Source: Congeria kusceri (lineage: Eukaryota > Mollusca > Bivalvia > Myida > Dreissenidae). Taken from it: 64,000 nucleotides of DNA. Position 1 is the first letter of the stretch, and every line of letters starts with the position of its first letter. A program made the position numbers and the translations under genes. A model generated the notes under the pieces. That model had not been told where the DNA came from. It worked only from the letters and a program-made list of their open reading frames with translations, and made no database searches. The stretch is taken from contig CM051027.1 in NCBI GenBank assembly GCA_027627225.1, forward strand, positions 84,259,951-84,323,950. The letters run 5' to 3'. Below, in pieces: positions 47,605 through 58,270 of the stretch.

Positions 47605-49115
47605 TATGTTCTGTAAGTCCGAGTAGTCCGAGTTACTCGACTCACCCGTTTGTAGTTAGCGTAATGCTCAGATTAAGGTTTTAATGCAACAATTACATAT
47701 CTTTGTAACTACTACAGATATTCATTTGAGACCACACACCTGTCTTTGAGGTGATTATGTAAGGTCACTGATTAAGTCCAAAAACTCTCGACTAGCAATT
47801 TTATAGAATTGTACCCCTATGCGTACGTAGTTCGTCTGTTTGGATTTGTTCGCCGATTTTAACAGTATTTCAGTACTTGGAAGTACTTGATTTCCATTTA
47901 ACAACTACTTGTCTCTGCAACCATTACAGATATATAATTGATACTTCACGCATGTTTTAACGTAACTAATACAGTCTTCAAGTCATAATGTAAGGTCACT
48001 AACCAAGCCATGACTCTGACATGGAATGTAGCAGAAATATTACCCTTTTTGCACTTAGAAAATTCAGGTTGAAGTTGGCATGCAAGTACATAAATATTAC
48101 TCAGTAACTACTACAGATGTTCAATTAGCACTTCAAACATGTTTTCAGGTCATTATATATGTCCAAGCCAATAACACTCAAAGAGGTGTTTGCATAGTCA
48201 AGCGCGCTGCCTTAAGATAACTCTAGTTGAGTTGATAAGTTGGGTCATGAGGCGAGTCTAGTAGATCTATAAACATGGTAATTGTAATCTTATTCCTGAC
48301 TGGTGGGATGTGTATTTATTTAGTGCAATATGATTATACATTATTCCTTTATTTTGCAATAATCATGGAAGTCACATGGTGTGGTTTAAAAGAGGCACTG
48401 TAACATATTTTAGGTCGACTATTCACCGAACACTTCGAGCTATACTACTCACCCGTTTGTCAGCTACGGCGTTATGTTATGTTAAATTTTGTGTGCAACA
48501 AGTAAATATCTCTGTTATAACTACAGAAAATCCATTGAAACTTCATACATGTCTTCAAGATAATTATGTAAGGTCATCATGTAAGACCCATAACTTTGAC
48601 CTGCAATTTTGCAGAATTATGCACCTTTTTGTACTTGAAAAATTTTGGTTACAGTTAGCATACAACAACTCCATATTTCTAAATTTACTACAAATATTTC
48701 AATTCAAACTTCACACATGTCTTCAAGGTCATTACATTAAGTCACTGGCCAAGGCTTATAGTTGTGGTCAGCATTTTAGCATAATTATGCCACTTTTTTA
48801 CTTGTAAAAGTCAGGTTATGGTTTGCGTGCAAGAGATAATTCATGTTTATGTTTGATGCAACAAGTACATATCTTTGTAACTACTACAGATATTCAATTG
48901 AAACTTCACACATGTTGTCGGGGTCACTATGTAGTCACTGACTAATGCCCAAAACTCTGACCTGCAATTTAGCAGAATTATGTCGTTTTTTGTAATAATA
49001 ATGTTAAAGTTTGTGTGCAAGTACAAATCTCTGTAACTACTACAGATATTGAATTACAATTTCACATATGTTTCATGGTCATTATGTTAGGTCAATTACA
49101 AGAGTATAGATATTG
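47605..49115 (+). repeat. Array with 'AACTACTACAGATATTCAATTG' units, two heads
   Basis: GTAACTACTACAGATATTCAA-type anchors occur near 47706, 47915, 48106, 48516, 48685, 48876 and 49035, followed by AAACTTCACACATGT, TCAAGGTCATTATGTAAGGTCAC and CTCTGACCTGCAATTTTGCAGAATTATG. The head ACTCACCCGTTTGT occurs twice (47641 and 48447), so two adjacent elements are likely. ORFs at 48376-48807 and 49015-49272 are repeat products. Confidence 0.75.
47826..47882 (-). mobile_element. 3' fragment of SINE family 1
   Basis: On the minus strand it reads TACTGAAATACTGTTAAAAT...AAATCCAAACAGACGAAC, matching the last ~55 bases of the SINEs at 1549 and 30131. It sits inside the array at 47605-49115. Confidence 0.6.
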
Positions 49116-49523
49116 TTTTGAAAGACTTGAGCAATTAGAAAGCAATCAGCCGTCAACGGGCGTCCAAATTCTTTGCCCTGAGCATAACTTTGTCCAACAT
49201 AAATACATTTTCTTTGGATCTTCAAGTAAAGGCAATAATGCAAAAAAAGTGTCTGGCATTGTGACGCACTGAAAAATTGTCAGTAAGTGTAACTAAAAAT
49301 ATCCTATCAGTCAATTTTATGAAACAAACCCCTTCTTTCTGCCTTGCATTCTTTCCTTATCAGCTTTTTCTCTGTCTGATAGTCTTGCATCTGGTTGTCA
49401 TGCAACTTGTCTATTTGGCTATATTGAGAATCTAGTACAGTACCTTCATGCTGATGGATTCTCCACTTTACTACCAGTCAAGCAGTCATATAAACAAACA
49501 ACAAAACATCCCTTTACTTACAG

Positions 49524-50037
49524 GAAAATGCCGAAATTAAAGAAAAGGGTCAACAAGAACGGTCTTCGGCGGTCTTCGGCAAATCAACAAAGAATGCAAG
49601 CAAGACGGTGTAATGATATCCAAGAACCAATATTACTCCCTGCTGTTGACAGCCAGCCTGTGGAACAAGAAGGGTTAATCTTCCCCAAAAAGACACCAAA
49701 AGGGTTAATCTTCCACAAAAAGAATCAGAAACGATTAATCTTCCATAAAAAGACCAAAAACTGCCAGATAGCTACTGATCGTGCTGATGCCATTGCACAT
49801 AAATATGAATCCTCAGACATTATGACATTACACATTGATAAATGCATAGACAATGTTACGATCAGGCCAGAAACACCAGAGTTATTGCCCCTTGTATTTG
49901 GAAAAAAAAACATCAACAAGTTATCAATGATTGGCTTGCACACACTCTTTTTTTTAATATTGTACAGTATTAACCGTCGATACGCCCCAATAAAATCAAT
50001 GCAATGTAAAAAAAAAAAAAAAAAACACTGTACGTGA
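49524..50037 (+). CDS. Possible basic-protein exon, weak
   Basis: An ORF starts at ATG 49528, three bases after a good acceptor (CCTTTACTTACAG|GAAA). The predicted start is very basic, and a 9-10-residue unit is repeated three times (GLIFPKKTPK, GLIFHKKNQK, RLIFHKKTK). From about 49855 the ORF runs into a copy of the family F core A (91 bases closely matching 37912-37998), so its tail is repeat-derived. No known domain was recognised; it may be a chimeric exon or chance. Confidence 0.3.
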
Positions 50038-50102
50038 CCATGGCTCATTTAATTGTACTCTTCGACTAAATATTACGGACTCTAGATACTTGGTCGTTTC
50101 AG

Positions 50103-50332
50103 TTATGGGCGGTATAAAACAAACTCATAAGTACGTCAGCACCCAACCCCTGCACGTGGCGGACGCCATGATGCACGCGCTGCTGGTCCGGTACCCGGAA
50201 ACGCGCTACCTGGTGGGACCCAATGCGCACCCGTTCTTCCGATTGATGGCTCTCCTTCCGAAACGCGCAGGCGACTTCATTCTCGGCTGGCCAAAGCCTT
50301 ACGGGAAGATTTGCGATGACCTTCTACAATAG
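50103..50332 (+). CDS. Last exon of a short-chain dehydrogenase/reductase gene
   Basis: The segment is conspicuously GC-rich and codon-biased compared with its surroundings. It starts after GGTCGTTTCAG and ends at TAG (50330-50332), 76 codons. The product reads VADAMMHALLVRYPETRYLVG, then PFFRLMALLPKRAGDFILGWP, which corresponds to the C-terminal helix-and-cap region of SDR enzymes of the retinol dehydrogenase / 17-beta-hydroxysteroid dehydrogenase type 6 / BDH1 group. Those enzymes reduce or oxidise retinoids, steroids or hydroxybutyrate with NAD(P); the substrate cannot be inferred here. The Rossmann TGxxxGIG and YxxxK segments are not in the window, so upstream exons lie elsewhere or this is a detached exon. 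Polyadenylation signals follow. Confidence 0.72.
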
Positions 50333-50398
50333 GATAAACTCCTGCGACTCTCGCGATGCTGCTTTAAATCGTAAATGCTTCAAGACGCATTTAATGAA

Positions 50399-50420
50399 GA
50401 ATAAAATAAATAAATAAATT
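50399..50420 (+). terminator. Clustered AATAAA polyadenylation signals
   Basis: AATAAAATAAATAAATAAA lies ~70 bases after the dehydrogenase stop codon, as expected for the 3' end of its mRNA. Confidence 0.6.
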
Positions 50421-52284
50421 TATGTTATACGTGGACTCACGCTGTCTATTTGTGAATGTTTGCGGTTAATAATTGCAAACAGTTTTACAGATCTTACGCG
50501 AGTAACATCGATAGTGAATTTCTCTGGCGCACCTCTGACTAGCGTTTTGATATTCGAATAAATCCACCAATAAGGCGTTGAGTTTCACTGTTCCGTGTTG
50601 TCTTAGGCTATGACAGACTCAGGTCAAATGGAAGAAAATTCATGTAGTTATATCGATTTTAAAAACAAACCAGTTTCACCAACAGCATTGATATTCGTTA
50701 AAACCGTGCGTAATACTGAAATATTTGTTTAGTTACTGTTAAAAATTGGTCCACGTTGACAATTTGGAGTGATGGAAAATGTTTTAATAGAATAAGCCTA
50801 AATTACTGACCCATGATTTCTGTGGTCTTGAAATGCTAAAATATTGGAAAGTGTGTTGTAATAAAAGATATTTAATTTAAAGCAACCAACAGTTGACCGA
50901 TGACCAATGACACACGTCAATATTACGAATGGTTATTTACTGCTCATTACTTTCCGCTTTGTCACTTCCTCGTTCTTTCACTAAGAGTTTCACACCTGAA
51001 TGGGCGAGGAAGAAAATGAACAATGCACGTTATTGTTTATTGAAAACGATATAGCTTTCCCATTGTTGTTGCAGTCGGGTGTCTCTGGGTTGCACCGTAC
51101 ATGTCAACACCTAGTGTGCACGTGCGGGTCAACAGAATCTCATCTGACGCATGTAGCAGATCGCAGGCCTTTAATGGTTACTTTGCAAGACACCAATGAG
51201 ACCATGGCGACGTCACCCGACGTCATTCAAAGTCATCCTCTACAAACCCTACCAGTATCTTGTTTTCCTTGCGTTGCACAGGTAATCCCCGAAGTATAAC
51301 ACAAAAGGCGAACAAACTTGCAGCTATAGAAGGTTTCAGAGTGTTAATGAAGCTTCCGGCTAAAATATCAGCAACAGTAGCACGATTATTGTAAATAAAT
51401 TAAATATGTTTTGCCAATTAATCATGCATCAACCAACTATGGCATGTATTACATAATGGTTTAGAATGCGCGTACGCAACCTAGTCATCTGTGCCATTTG
51501 TTTAACACAATGATACGTGGTTTAAAAACAATAGAAAGTTTCTGACACACAACAGTTTTATTTGTTTATGTTTATTCTTGAACAAACAGCAAGGGATGTG
51601 CATTCCAGGAAATTATAATAATGGCATAACACGGTAGTTTAAATTGTATAACAAATACAAATAGGTTATATGCATTAAAAGTGAATAACAAGCATATAAC
51701 ACTAACATCTGAGAAAATAACACACACAAAGTCTTAGAGTTCCTTATCGACAATACATTTATATACGCATACAAATGCATTGAAAACAGATCTATCAATA
51801 AATTAAACGCCGAGAATCAAGCAGTCTTTAAACCATTCGCTATATTGTAACAGACAGCACGCCATTAATATGAAATCACAGTCTGACTCAACAACAGTTC
51901 AGATGGGCGTGTTTTAATTAGTTTTACGTTAATAACTTATATGTACGTATATACATACATCATAGTAACACAGAAACACTTTGTTAATACTTTTATACCA
52001 ATGTGAACAAATACATCATATGCATGTATTTCGCGCAATATCGTAAATCCTTGCACAACGTGAACAAATGTCTAGTATCACATTAATACGGCATAAAAAT
52101 GTATTATATTATACTGCACATTATAAATATACTATGTACAATTAATCCAAGTCATTACAAGCATTTTAATAATTATATTGAACAACAGCATCGATATGCG
52201 TTAACAATTTCAATATAAACATTTGTGATTACACTTGTATAGCCAAATAAACACACTAATGCATTAATGTAATTCAAAGACGGT
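50421..52284. other. Spacer, one unassigned ORF (51000-51299)
   Basis: The 99-codon plus-strand ORF at 51000-51299 is more balanced in composition than its surroundings (Cys-rich middle, possible donor CACAG|GTAATC near its end) but matches no family known to me. The rest is AT-rich. Confidence 0.35.
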
Positions 52285-52479
52285 TCACGTTTGGGTCGTC
52301 GACGGTGTTTCAGCGTCCATCTGGTTGTAGCCCAGGTGCGGGCGGCAGCAGCTATGTGCCTGTTCTCCACGGATCTGTGTCCCGGTACCGCCGCCGGTGC
52401 CGTCGGACGCGAAACACGATCAGTGACGTCTCGACCACGCATGTCAGAGTCGCCAGAACAGCGATGAGAGCTATGTAAC

Positions 52480-52626
52480 TGTAACCCAGCTGAAAAAATC
52501 CCAAGCCACAATGGGAATCGAACCCGGGACCTCCCGGTTCCTAGGCAAACGCTCTACCGCGTCGCTACAAGAGCTAGCTCATATAGCAAGGCAGTATAAG
52601 TGTCCCTTATACATCACCCTACTACA
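52480..52626 (-). repeat. Downstream LTR of the TRIM, with tRNA-like promoter
   Basis: On the minus strand it contains an A-box-like TAGCGACGCGGTAGAGCG (52550-52567) and a perfect B box GGTTCGATTCC (52514-52524), spaced as in a tRNA. The region between (GCCTAGGAACCGGGAGGTCCC) resembles a proline-type AGG anticodon arm with a decayed stem. A T6 run follows (GGGATTTTTTCAG), usable as a Pol III stop. Confidence 0.85.
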
Positions 52627-52714
52627 TACTCTCCCTCCATGTATGAAATTCTTCCAAGAATTTCCTTCTGCCTTGACATCTGTGGGATGTGGTACAGACA
52701 ACGGTTGGTTATTT

Positions 52715-52727
52715 ACGTTGGGCGCCA
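52715..52727 (-). other. Lysine-tRNA primer-binding site
   Basis: TGGCGCCCAACGT on the minus strand equals the first 13 bases of the well-known tRNA-Lys(1,2) primer-binding site, placed one base after the LTR end. Confidence 0.85.
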
Positions 52728-52728
52728 A

Positions 52729-52875
52729 TGTAACCCAGCTGAAAAAATCCCAAGCCACAATGGGAATCGAACCCGGGACCTCCCGGTTCCTAGGCAAACG
52801 CTCTACCGCGTCGCTACAAGAGCTAGCTCATATAGCAAGGCAGTATAAGTGTCCCTTATACATCACCCTACTACA
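52729..52875 (-). repeat. Upstream LTR of the TRIM
   Basis: Same 147 bases as 52480-52626; B box at 52763-52773. The five bases preceding each LTR on the minus strand (GAGTA) also agree, making the direct identity 152 bp. Confidence 0.85.
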
Positions 52876-54229
52876 TACTCACCGGAGAGTCCAGATGACA
52901 AATCAACTGCTGAGTCGCTTTTTCACCATCTATAGCCATCGCAACTCCCAGCTTTTTAGATTTTGCTTCATCTTCCGACATCCACACATCACCAGCGTCG
53001 TTCACCACAACCTCTCGTAACGAGCCAGGTCGGTGCGGTTCAGCAGGAGGCTGGCAGCGATCTTGTGCAGCCGCATCCGGCTCCAGTTTTGATGCCCACT
53101 GCAGGTACCGCGCCTGTGGAAATTGTTAAATGTTTTCGCTTATTTTTATATTATCGAGGCGTATACCTGTACATGATAATTAACGAGCAATTATATTTCC
53201 AGTTGATTTCTTTATAAATACACCAGTTATGACGCATGACAGTTTATATATACACTATTCACAATTAAGTACAATCTCTGGTCTATTTATATTTAAATTT
53301 TGAATCTTGTAAATAGAAACTGTCATACGCTATGACTTTTGTATACATAAATCAATCGGACATAAACGACGGTGTACAGAAACAAGAGGGAAAAATTGTA
53401 AATTACAAACTTGGATTCGTGCTGTCGTAGACTTCTCCAAATGCTGCAACTCATTTACACGCTGATACTCCGCGGAGAACGAGCCGCTGTTTGATAGTGC
53501 GGCATGTTCAGACCTGCATTGCTGTTGATGGAGTGGGACAGCGTGCTGAAAATAGGCGCAGCAAATTACTGAAACCATGGAATATTGAGTTTACATTTAA
53601 TAAATATTTAATGACCCATTGCATCACTTTGTATCAGTCATCAATATCGAATTTCAACGCGGATTGGAGGGGTGATCCGGGCACCTCCCCTAAGTAACGC
53701 TCGTTTTAAATTTGTATTTAAAATACAACAATATGACACTTTCAAATTAACCGCTTTATCATAGCTATATTCTCTATTATAAAAAAGTATGCAAAAAAAT
53801 TATATAAAATATGTCCATGCAGAAATATATCTTAATTCGGAACTTAACTCGTGTAGTTAGACCAATGCTCAAAAAGACCCGCTTTTCTCGATGTTACTTT
53901 TCTTCAGAGGCACTGTGTAGACCCCATCCGGTAACAGGAAGCGCCCGTCTTCCGTGGTGCGGCACTGAGAGAAGTTCAGCTTCATGATTATTCCGGTCTC
54001 CTTGATGCTTATGTTGTCCCACCCGCCACCTGGCAACACCTCGAACCTGTCCCGGGGCCCAGAATTACCTTGCAAGCACGATCGAATGTCTCCCGGGGGA
54101 TATGTAACTGAAGGACATGTCGTATTTTCGTCAGCCACGCTTATACTAATTTTTCTCCAGTAGAGTGGTACAAGGTACATAATGCAGAAACTAGAAGTAA
54201 CATAACATAGAGCGCAGATATTTTTAAGA

Positions 54230-55045
54230 CATCAATGGCATATAGAAGTATTTTCTGTCAATAAAGTGTAAATGACAATGACATAGAAAAATATTATGTT
54301 TGCTTTACCTAGTTCTGTTTTAATTAAATTATGTATAAACAAGAACGTTTTGTTTATGAAAGTGTTGGCCTTAAAACGCTATTAACACAACACATATAAT
54401 TGAAAACGGACATAAGTCAAGAGTTGTGTATCGATGATACACAAGTATATTCAGTCAAAAGTGTAGAGGATTATAACATAATGTATTTTAGATATTATGT
54501 ATAGCACATACATATTATATTTGAAAGTACCGCTTTAAAAAGAAGGTAACAACAACATAGAATGGAGAATTTATATGGTATAAATTGTATACATAACATA
54601 TATAAGTATTTTCAGTAAAAGTGTAAGTAGAAGTGTAAAGGATTATAACATAGAAAATGTTTGTTATACATTATTCTGTTTTTAGTAATCTCTAAACAAA
54701 TACTTGTTGTTTTTGAAAGCTTTGGCCTAAATAGAAAATAACATAGAAAATATATGTTTGTTATACCTTATTATGTTTTTAGTAATCTATAAACAAAAAC
54801 ATGTTGTTTTTGAAAGCTTTGGCCTAAATAGAAAATAACAACAACATAGAAAAGAAAATTAATATACGTTGTGTCCCAATGGTATATACATGTATTTTCT
54901 GTAAATAAAAGTGTATACATGTTTTATGACCTAGAAACATATTGTGTTTCATATACATAAGTCCGATTTCTGAAAATATATATGAACATGCTGTTTTTGA
55001 AAGTACCGGCCTAAATTGTAGAAATAAAGAACAAACAACATAGGG
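54230..55045. repeat. Degenerate ~97-bp and longer tandem units
   Basis: TTTTTAGTAATCTCTAAACAAA (near 54680) and its repeat (near 54777), with TTGTTTTTGAAAGCTTTGGCCTAAATAGAAAATAACA, form two ~97-bp copies. Diverged relatives (GAAAGTGTTGGCCTTAAAA near 54360, GAAAGTACCGGCCTAAATTG near 54998) lie on either side. Confidence 0.65.
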
Positions 55046-55072
55046 TAAGAAACTGGTATGGTATGAGTTGTG

Positions 55073-58000
55073 TCACACAGAGGGATCACCACAATAAACG
55101 ACTACTACAGGTTGGCACTTATAAATCTCTGGACATTTAGGAATACAGCTGAGTTTTTTTTTACTCAAGCGTTCGTCACCATAAAGTAGACAGTTAAGAG
55201 TGGGTGCACATTGAAGATTTTGGAGGTAAGTATTTATAGGGTTTTCATAGAGCCGACAGTATAGGAGATAATGGATCGCGGTTTCCATGTCACCTCAAGC
55301 GCAATACTGAGATGGCACAATGTTGCGGCAATATAGTTCATAGTTTAGCGAGCTGCATCCCAATCGTAAACGTGTGTGATAGATTTGCAGTCTTATGTGC
55401 CCAATATTATAACCTCCCGATGATCTACCTTATGTAGGGAATAGGCTTTTTTTAAATCCATTAATGGTGGCGAGTTTCGTACTTTATTTGGAAGCATGTT
55501 CCAGTCGCGAATAGCTTGAGGAAGGAAGGAGGGTCCATAGTGCTGAGTGCGGATGAATATTAGAGGTATGTCGTTTAACGAACGTAGATCGTATGTCGGT
55601 TGGGTCTGTTCAGGCACGAGATTTGAGAGATATGGAGGTACAAGTTCATGTTTCATTTTGTAAAGGGCAATCAGACGGTGTTTTCGTCTTCTATCCGATA
55701 GACTTTCCCACTGAAGTTCGTTTACGAGTTTGGCAGTATTGCACAACTTCGTGGCACCTGTAACAATCGTAGCAGCTTCTATTTGGAGTGCTTCGATGTC
55801 TTTTTTAAGCTCTTGGGAACAATTGTCCCACACGACATCCCCGTACTCCAGAAGGGGGCGTATGAAGGAGATGTACATTTTCTCTAAGCTGGACAGTGAA
55901 ACAAAATTTCAACGATAGTAGGATGCCAATCCTCTGCCATGCTTTGTCAACAGTTGACGAGACGTGGAAATTCCATTTAGCATCATCAGAAAAGGAAAGG
56001 CCTAGATGCTTATGAACATTGACCTGACTTATGGGAACATTGTCCATGGCAAGGGCAGGATGGGGCGGTTTATTACGCTTACGAGAAAATATCATGGATT
56101 CATTTTTTGACGGGTTCAAAGAAACAAGCCATGTCTTAGACCACGATTTGATATGAGAAAGATTGTTGTTTAGAACGAAAGAAGCTTCGATGGGGTCGTC
56201 GACTATGATATAGAGGCTGGTTTCATCAGCAAAGAGACGAATGTTGGCATTGATACCAGAGACGATGTCGTTAATATAAATGGGCTAAGAATGGAACCTG
56301 GGGAACACCAGCGTTTATAGCTGACCACTCATATGACGAGTTTGCAATGACAACCCTTTGTTGCCTGTCGGTTAGATAGGAGCGGGACCAGGCTAATAAG
56401 GAATTACAGATGCCAATAGATTGTAGCTTAATTAGAAGGCCACGATGCCACACCCGACCAAAGGCTTTTAAAATATCACAGAAAACGGCTCTGACCTCCT
56501 TTCCTCATCAATTGTCTTGAGAATGTCATTGTAAAGAAATAGAAGCTGGTTTGTCCTAGAATCGACCTTTAAAAAACCTGACTGGAACGTCGTGATAATG
56601 ATTTCTGAATTGATGAAATTATAAATATATTTGCGGACACACCGCTCCATGAGTTTACCAAGGCAACTGAGTAAAGAGATTGGACGGTAATTTGAAGGCA
56701 TAGATGGGTCTGACCTTTTGAAGACTGGTGTCACGTTAGCTTTTTTCCACTATTGTGAAAAGATTTAGTTACGGAGAAGGCGAAATAAGTTGCTAGTGGA
56801 CCGCTCAGTTCCTCGACACCTTCTTTAAGTAGACTGGGAATTTTTAGATCATGACCACAGGCTTTAGAGGGATCGATCAGAGAGATAGCTTCCCTGACAC
56901 CTTGTGGTGCGATAACAATTTCAGATAAGGAAAGGTTTGCAACAGGCGGATCGTCAGGAAGGGGATGGTTGTGATCATCAAGAGTAGATTGGGTGCAAAA
57001 GTACTTATTGAGGAGATCAGCATTGTCATTGTCACTAGATGCAAATACATTATTATCAATTAGTGTACGAATAGTATTTGTATGTTGTTTTTTGTAAGTT
57101 GTTTTGCAAGCTTGAACCACTGTTTTGCTAAATGAGTTAATTTTATCGATGATTTTGTTGTTATAATCTGCTTTGGATTTTCGATTAAGTTTAGTAACGT
57201 CATTACAAACTCTTCTGAAATTAGCCCAAAATGTATCAGTATTTAATCGTTTTGCTATTTGGTTAACACGATTGCCTTTACGAATCAACTTCCTAACTTC
57301 GGTTGTCATCCATGGCACATTGCCTGGTCTTATAGTTACAATTCTATTAGGTATGCTATCGGAGGCTGCTTTTAGTATTGTGGAAGCAATGGTTTCCGCT
57401 GCTGTATCTGGGTTGTCGCAAGAAGGATCGTGTAAACTGAACTAAAGTTGTGTTTATATTTGGAGTAGTTACCCTGTTCATACAGCCATATTTTGCGCTT
57501 GAAGCTAGAATGTTTAGGTTTTGCAAATTTCAATACATAAACGGTGGAACAGTAGAAGCGGGTAAGATTGGGGATTAAGGGATCAGCTACAAAGCTAGAC
57601 AGAACATGTTGTCGGGTTCTAACAAACATAATGTCAATAAGGGAACTGGAGTTTTCCGTGAAATGCATGGGTGTATTAATAAGTTGTTCGGCATTGTATG
57701 AGGCGATAAGACGACTCATTTTATCTGATACCGATGCATTCACATTTATATTAAAATCCCCTGAGACAAGAATATTATCACAACGACAGATGAAAGCTAG
57801 ATCTAGACTGAACTCCATGTTAAGCAACTGAGAATTATTAGCGTTAGGTGGACGCTAAATGCCGCCGACTAACAATTTACGCTGGTTAACATTGACCTCA
57901 ATCCAAAGAGCTTCAAGGCCTTCAACACATAGATCAGGGCCTGGGGTCGCATGAAGTGTGTCGCGAACGTAAATAGCAACACCTCCTCCGATTCGATCAT

Positions 58001-58270
58001 TTCTATCTAGTCGGAATGGCGGGCTGAAATTAGGTATAAATAGTTCTTCATTTTTGATGTTGGTGTTGAGCCACGATTCTCTTAAAACAAGATCATCGTA
58101 TGGTTGAGATTCTATAGCTAAGATGTCAAGTTTAGGTTTTAATCTTTGTATGTTCAAATGCATGATGCTTAAACCACTGTTAGTCAGGCAGTCATAAGTT
58201 TCTGGCAGGTTTTCTGTATGGCCGGTAAAGTCAAGAGGTCCTGGGTTCTGTTCTACACCTCCAGATCTCC
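55073..58270 (-). mobile_element. Decayed non-LTR retrotransposon (CR1/Jockey-like LINE)
   Basis: Minus-strand pieces in order: 58270-57855 with an endonuclease start (SGLSIMHLNIQRLKPKLDILAIE, GGGVAIYVRD); 57827-57372 with LVSGDFNIN and SLIDIMFVR; 57318-56731, the linker up to the start of RT; 56734-56468 with NYRPISLLSCLGKLMER and TTFQSGFL; 56453-56271 with SYLTDRQQRVV and GVPQVPF (G to V in GVPQG); 56119-55393 with HKHLGLSFSDD and FIRPLLEYGDVVW; and a tail to 55073 with RLGCSSLNYELY and a Cys/His knuckle ending in LLYGDERLS. The pieces are in different frames with several stops, so it is inactive. It lies between the two MPEG1 copies. Confidence 0.88.

Larger units (their letters stand above)
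52480..52875 (-). mobile_element. TRIM: 396-bp LTR-type element with tRNA-like LTRs
   Basis: Two 147-bp direct repeats (52480-52626 and 52729-52875) appear identical base for base; on the minus strand each begins TGTAGTAGGG and ends GGGTTACA. One base after the upstream LTR lies TGGCGCCCAACGT (52715-52727), complementary to the 3' end of tRNA-Lys including CCA. Next to the downstream LTR is the purine run GGAGGGAGAG (52629-52638). The internal region is only 102 bp and non-coding. It splits the transmembrane exon of the MPEG1 pseudogene; flanks TAACT and TACT are a likely imperfect target duplication, because removing the element restores alignment with the intact gene. It needs enzymes from another retrotransposon. 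Confidence 0.88.
52285..54203 (-). pseudogene. MPEG1: MPEG1/perforin-2-like pseudogene
   Basis: Minus-strand order. A likely start at 54203 gives a signal-peptide-like MLLLVSALC, out of frame with what follows. 54170-53869 encodes the N-terminal block with FEVLPGGGWDN and CRTTEDGRFLLPDGVYTVP. 53580-53394 corresponds to the exon at 63865-64000; one base fewer between the PH and SGSF codons shifts the frame. 53125-53010 corresponds to the MACPF exon 63330-63527, with an internal deletion. The MACPF text then runs straight into the C-terminal text VVNDAG...SEDEAK without an intron, so everything between (rest of MACPF and the Cys-rich region) is deleted. The transmembrane stretch (52480-52400) is separated from it by the inserted TRIM, has a Glu in the membrane span and meets a premature stop; a frameshifted GYNQMDAETP tail ends at 52285. 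Confidence 0.92.

Noticed and set aside
49725..50048. 107-codon minus-strand ORF
   Set aside because: Shadow of the repeat-derived core A copy and a poly(A) run.
52511..53020. 169-codon plus-strand ORF with a repeated 47-residue segment
   Set aside because: It reads the two TRIM LTRs antisense and ends in the MPEG1 pseudogene; the internal repeat is the LTR duplication.
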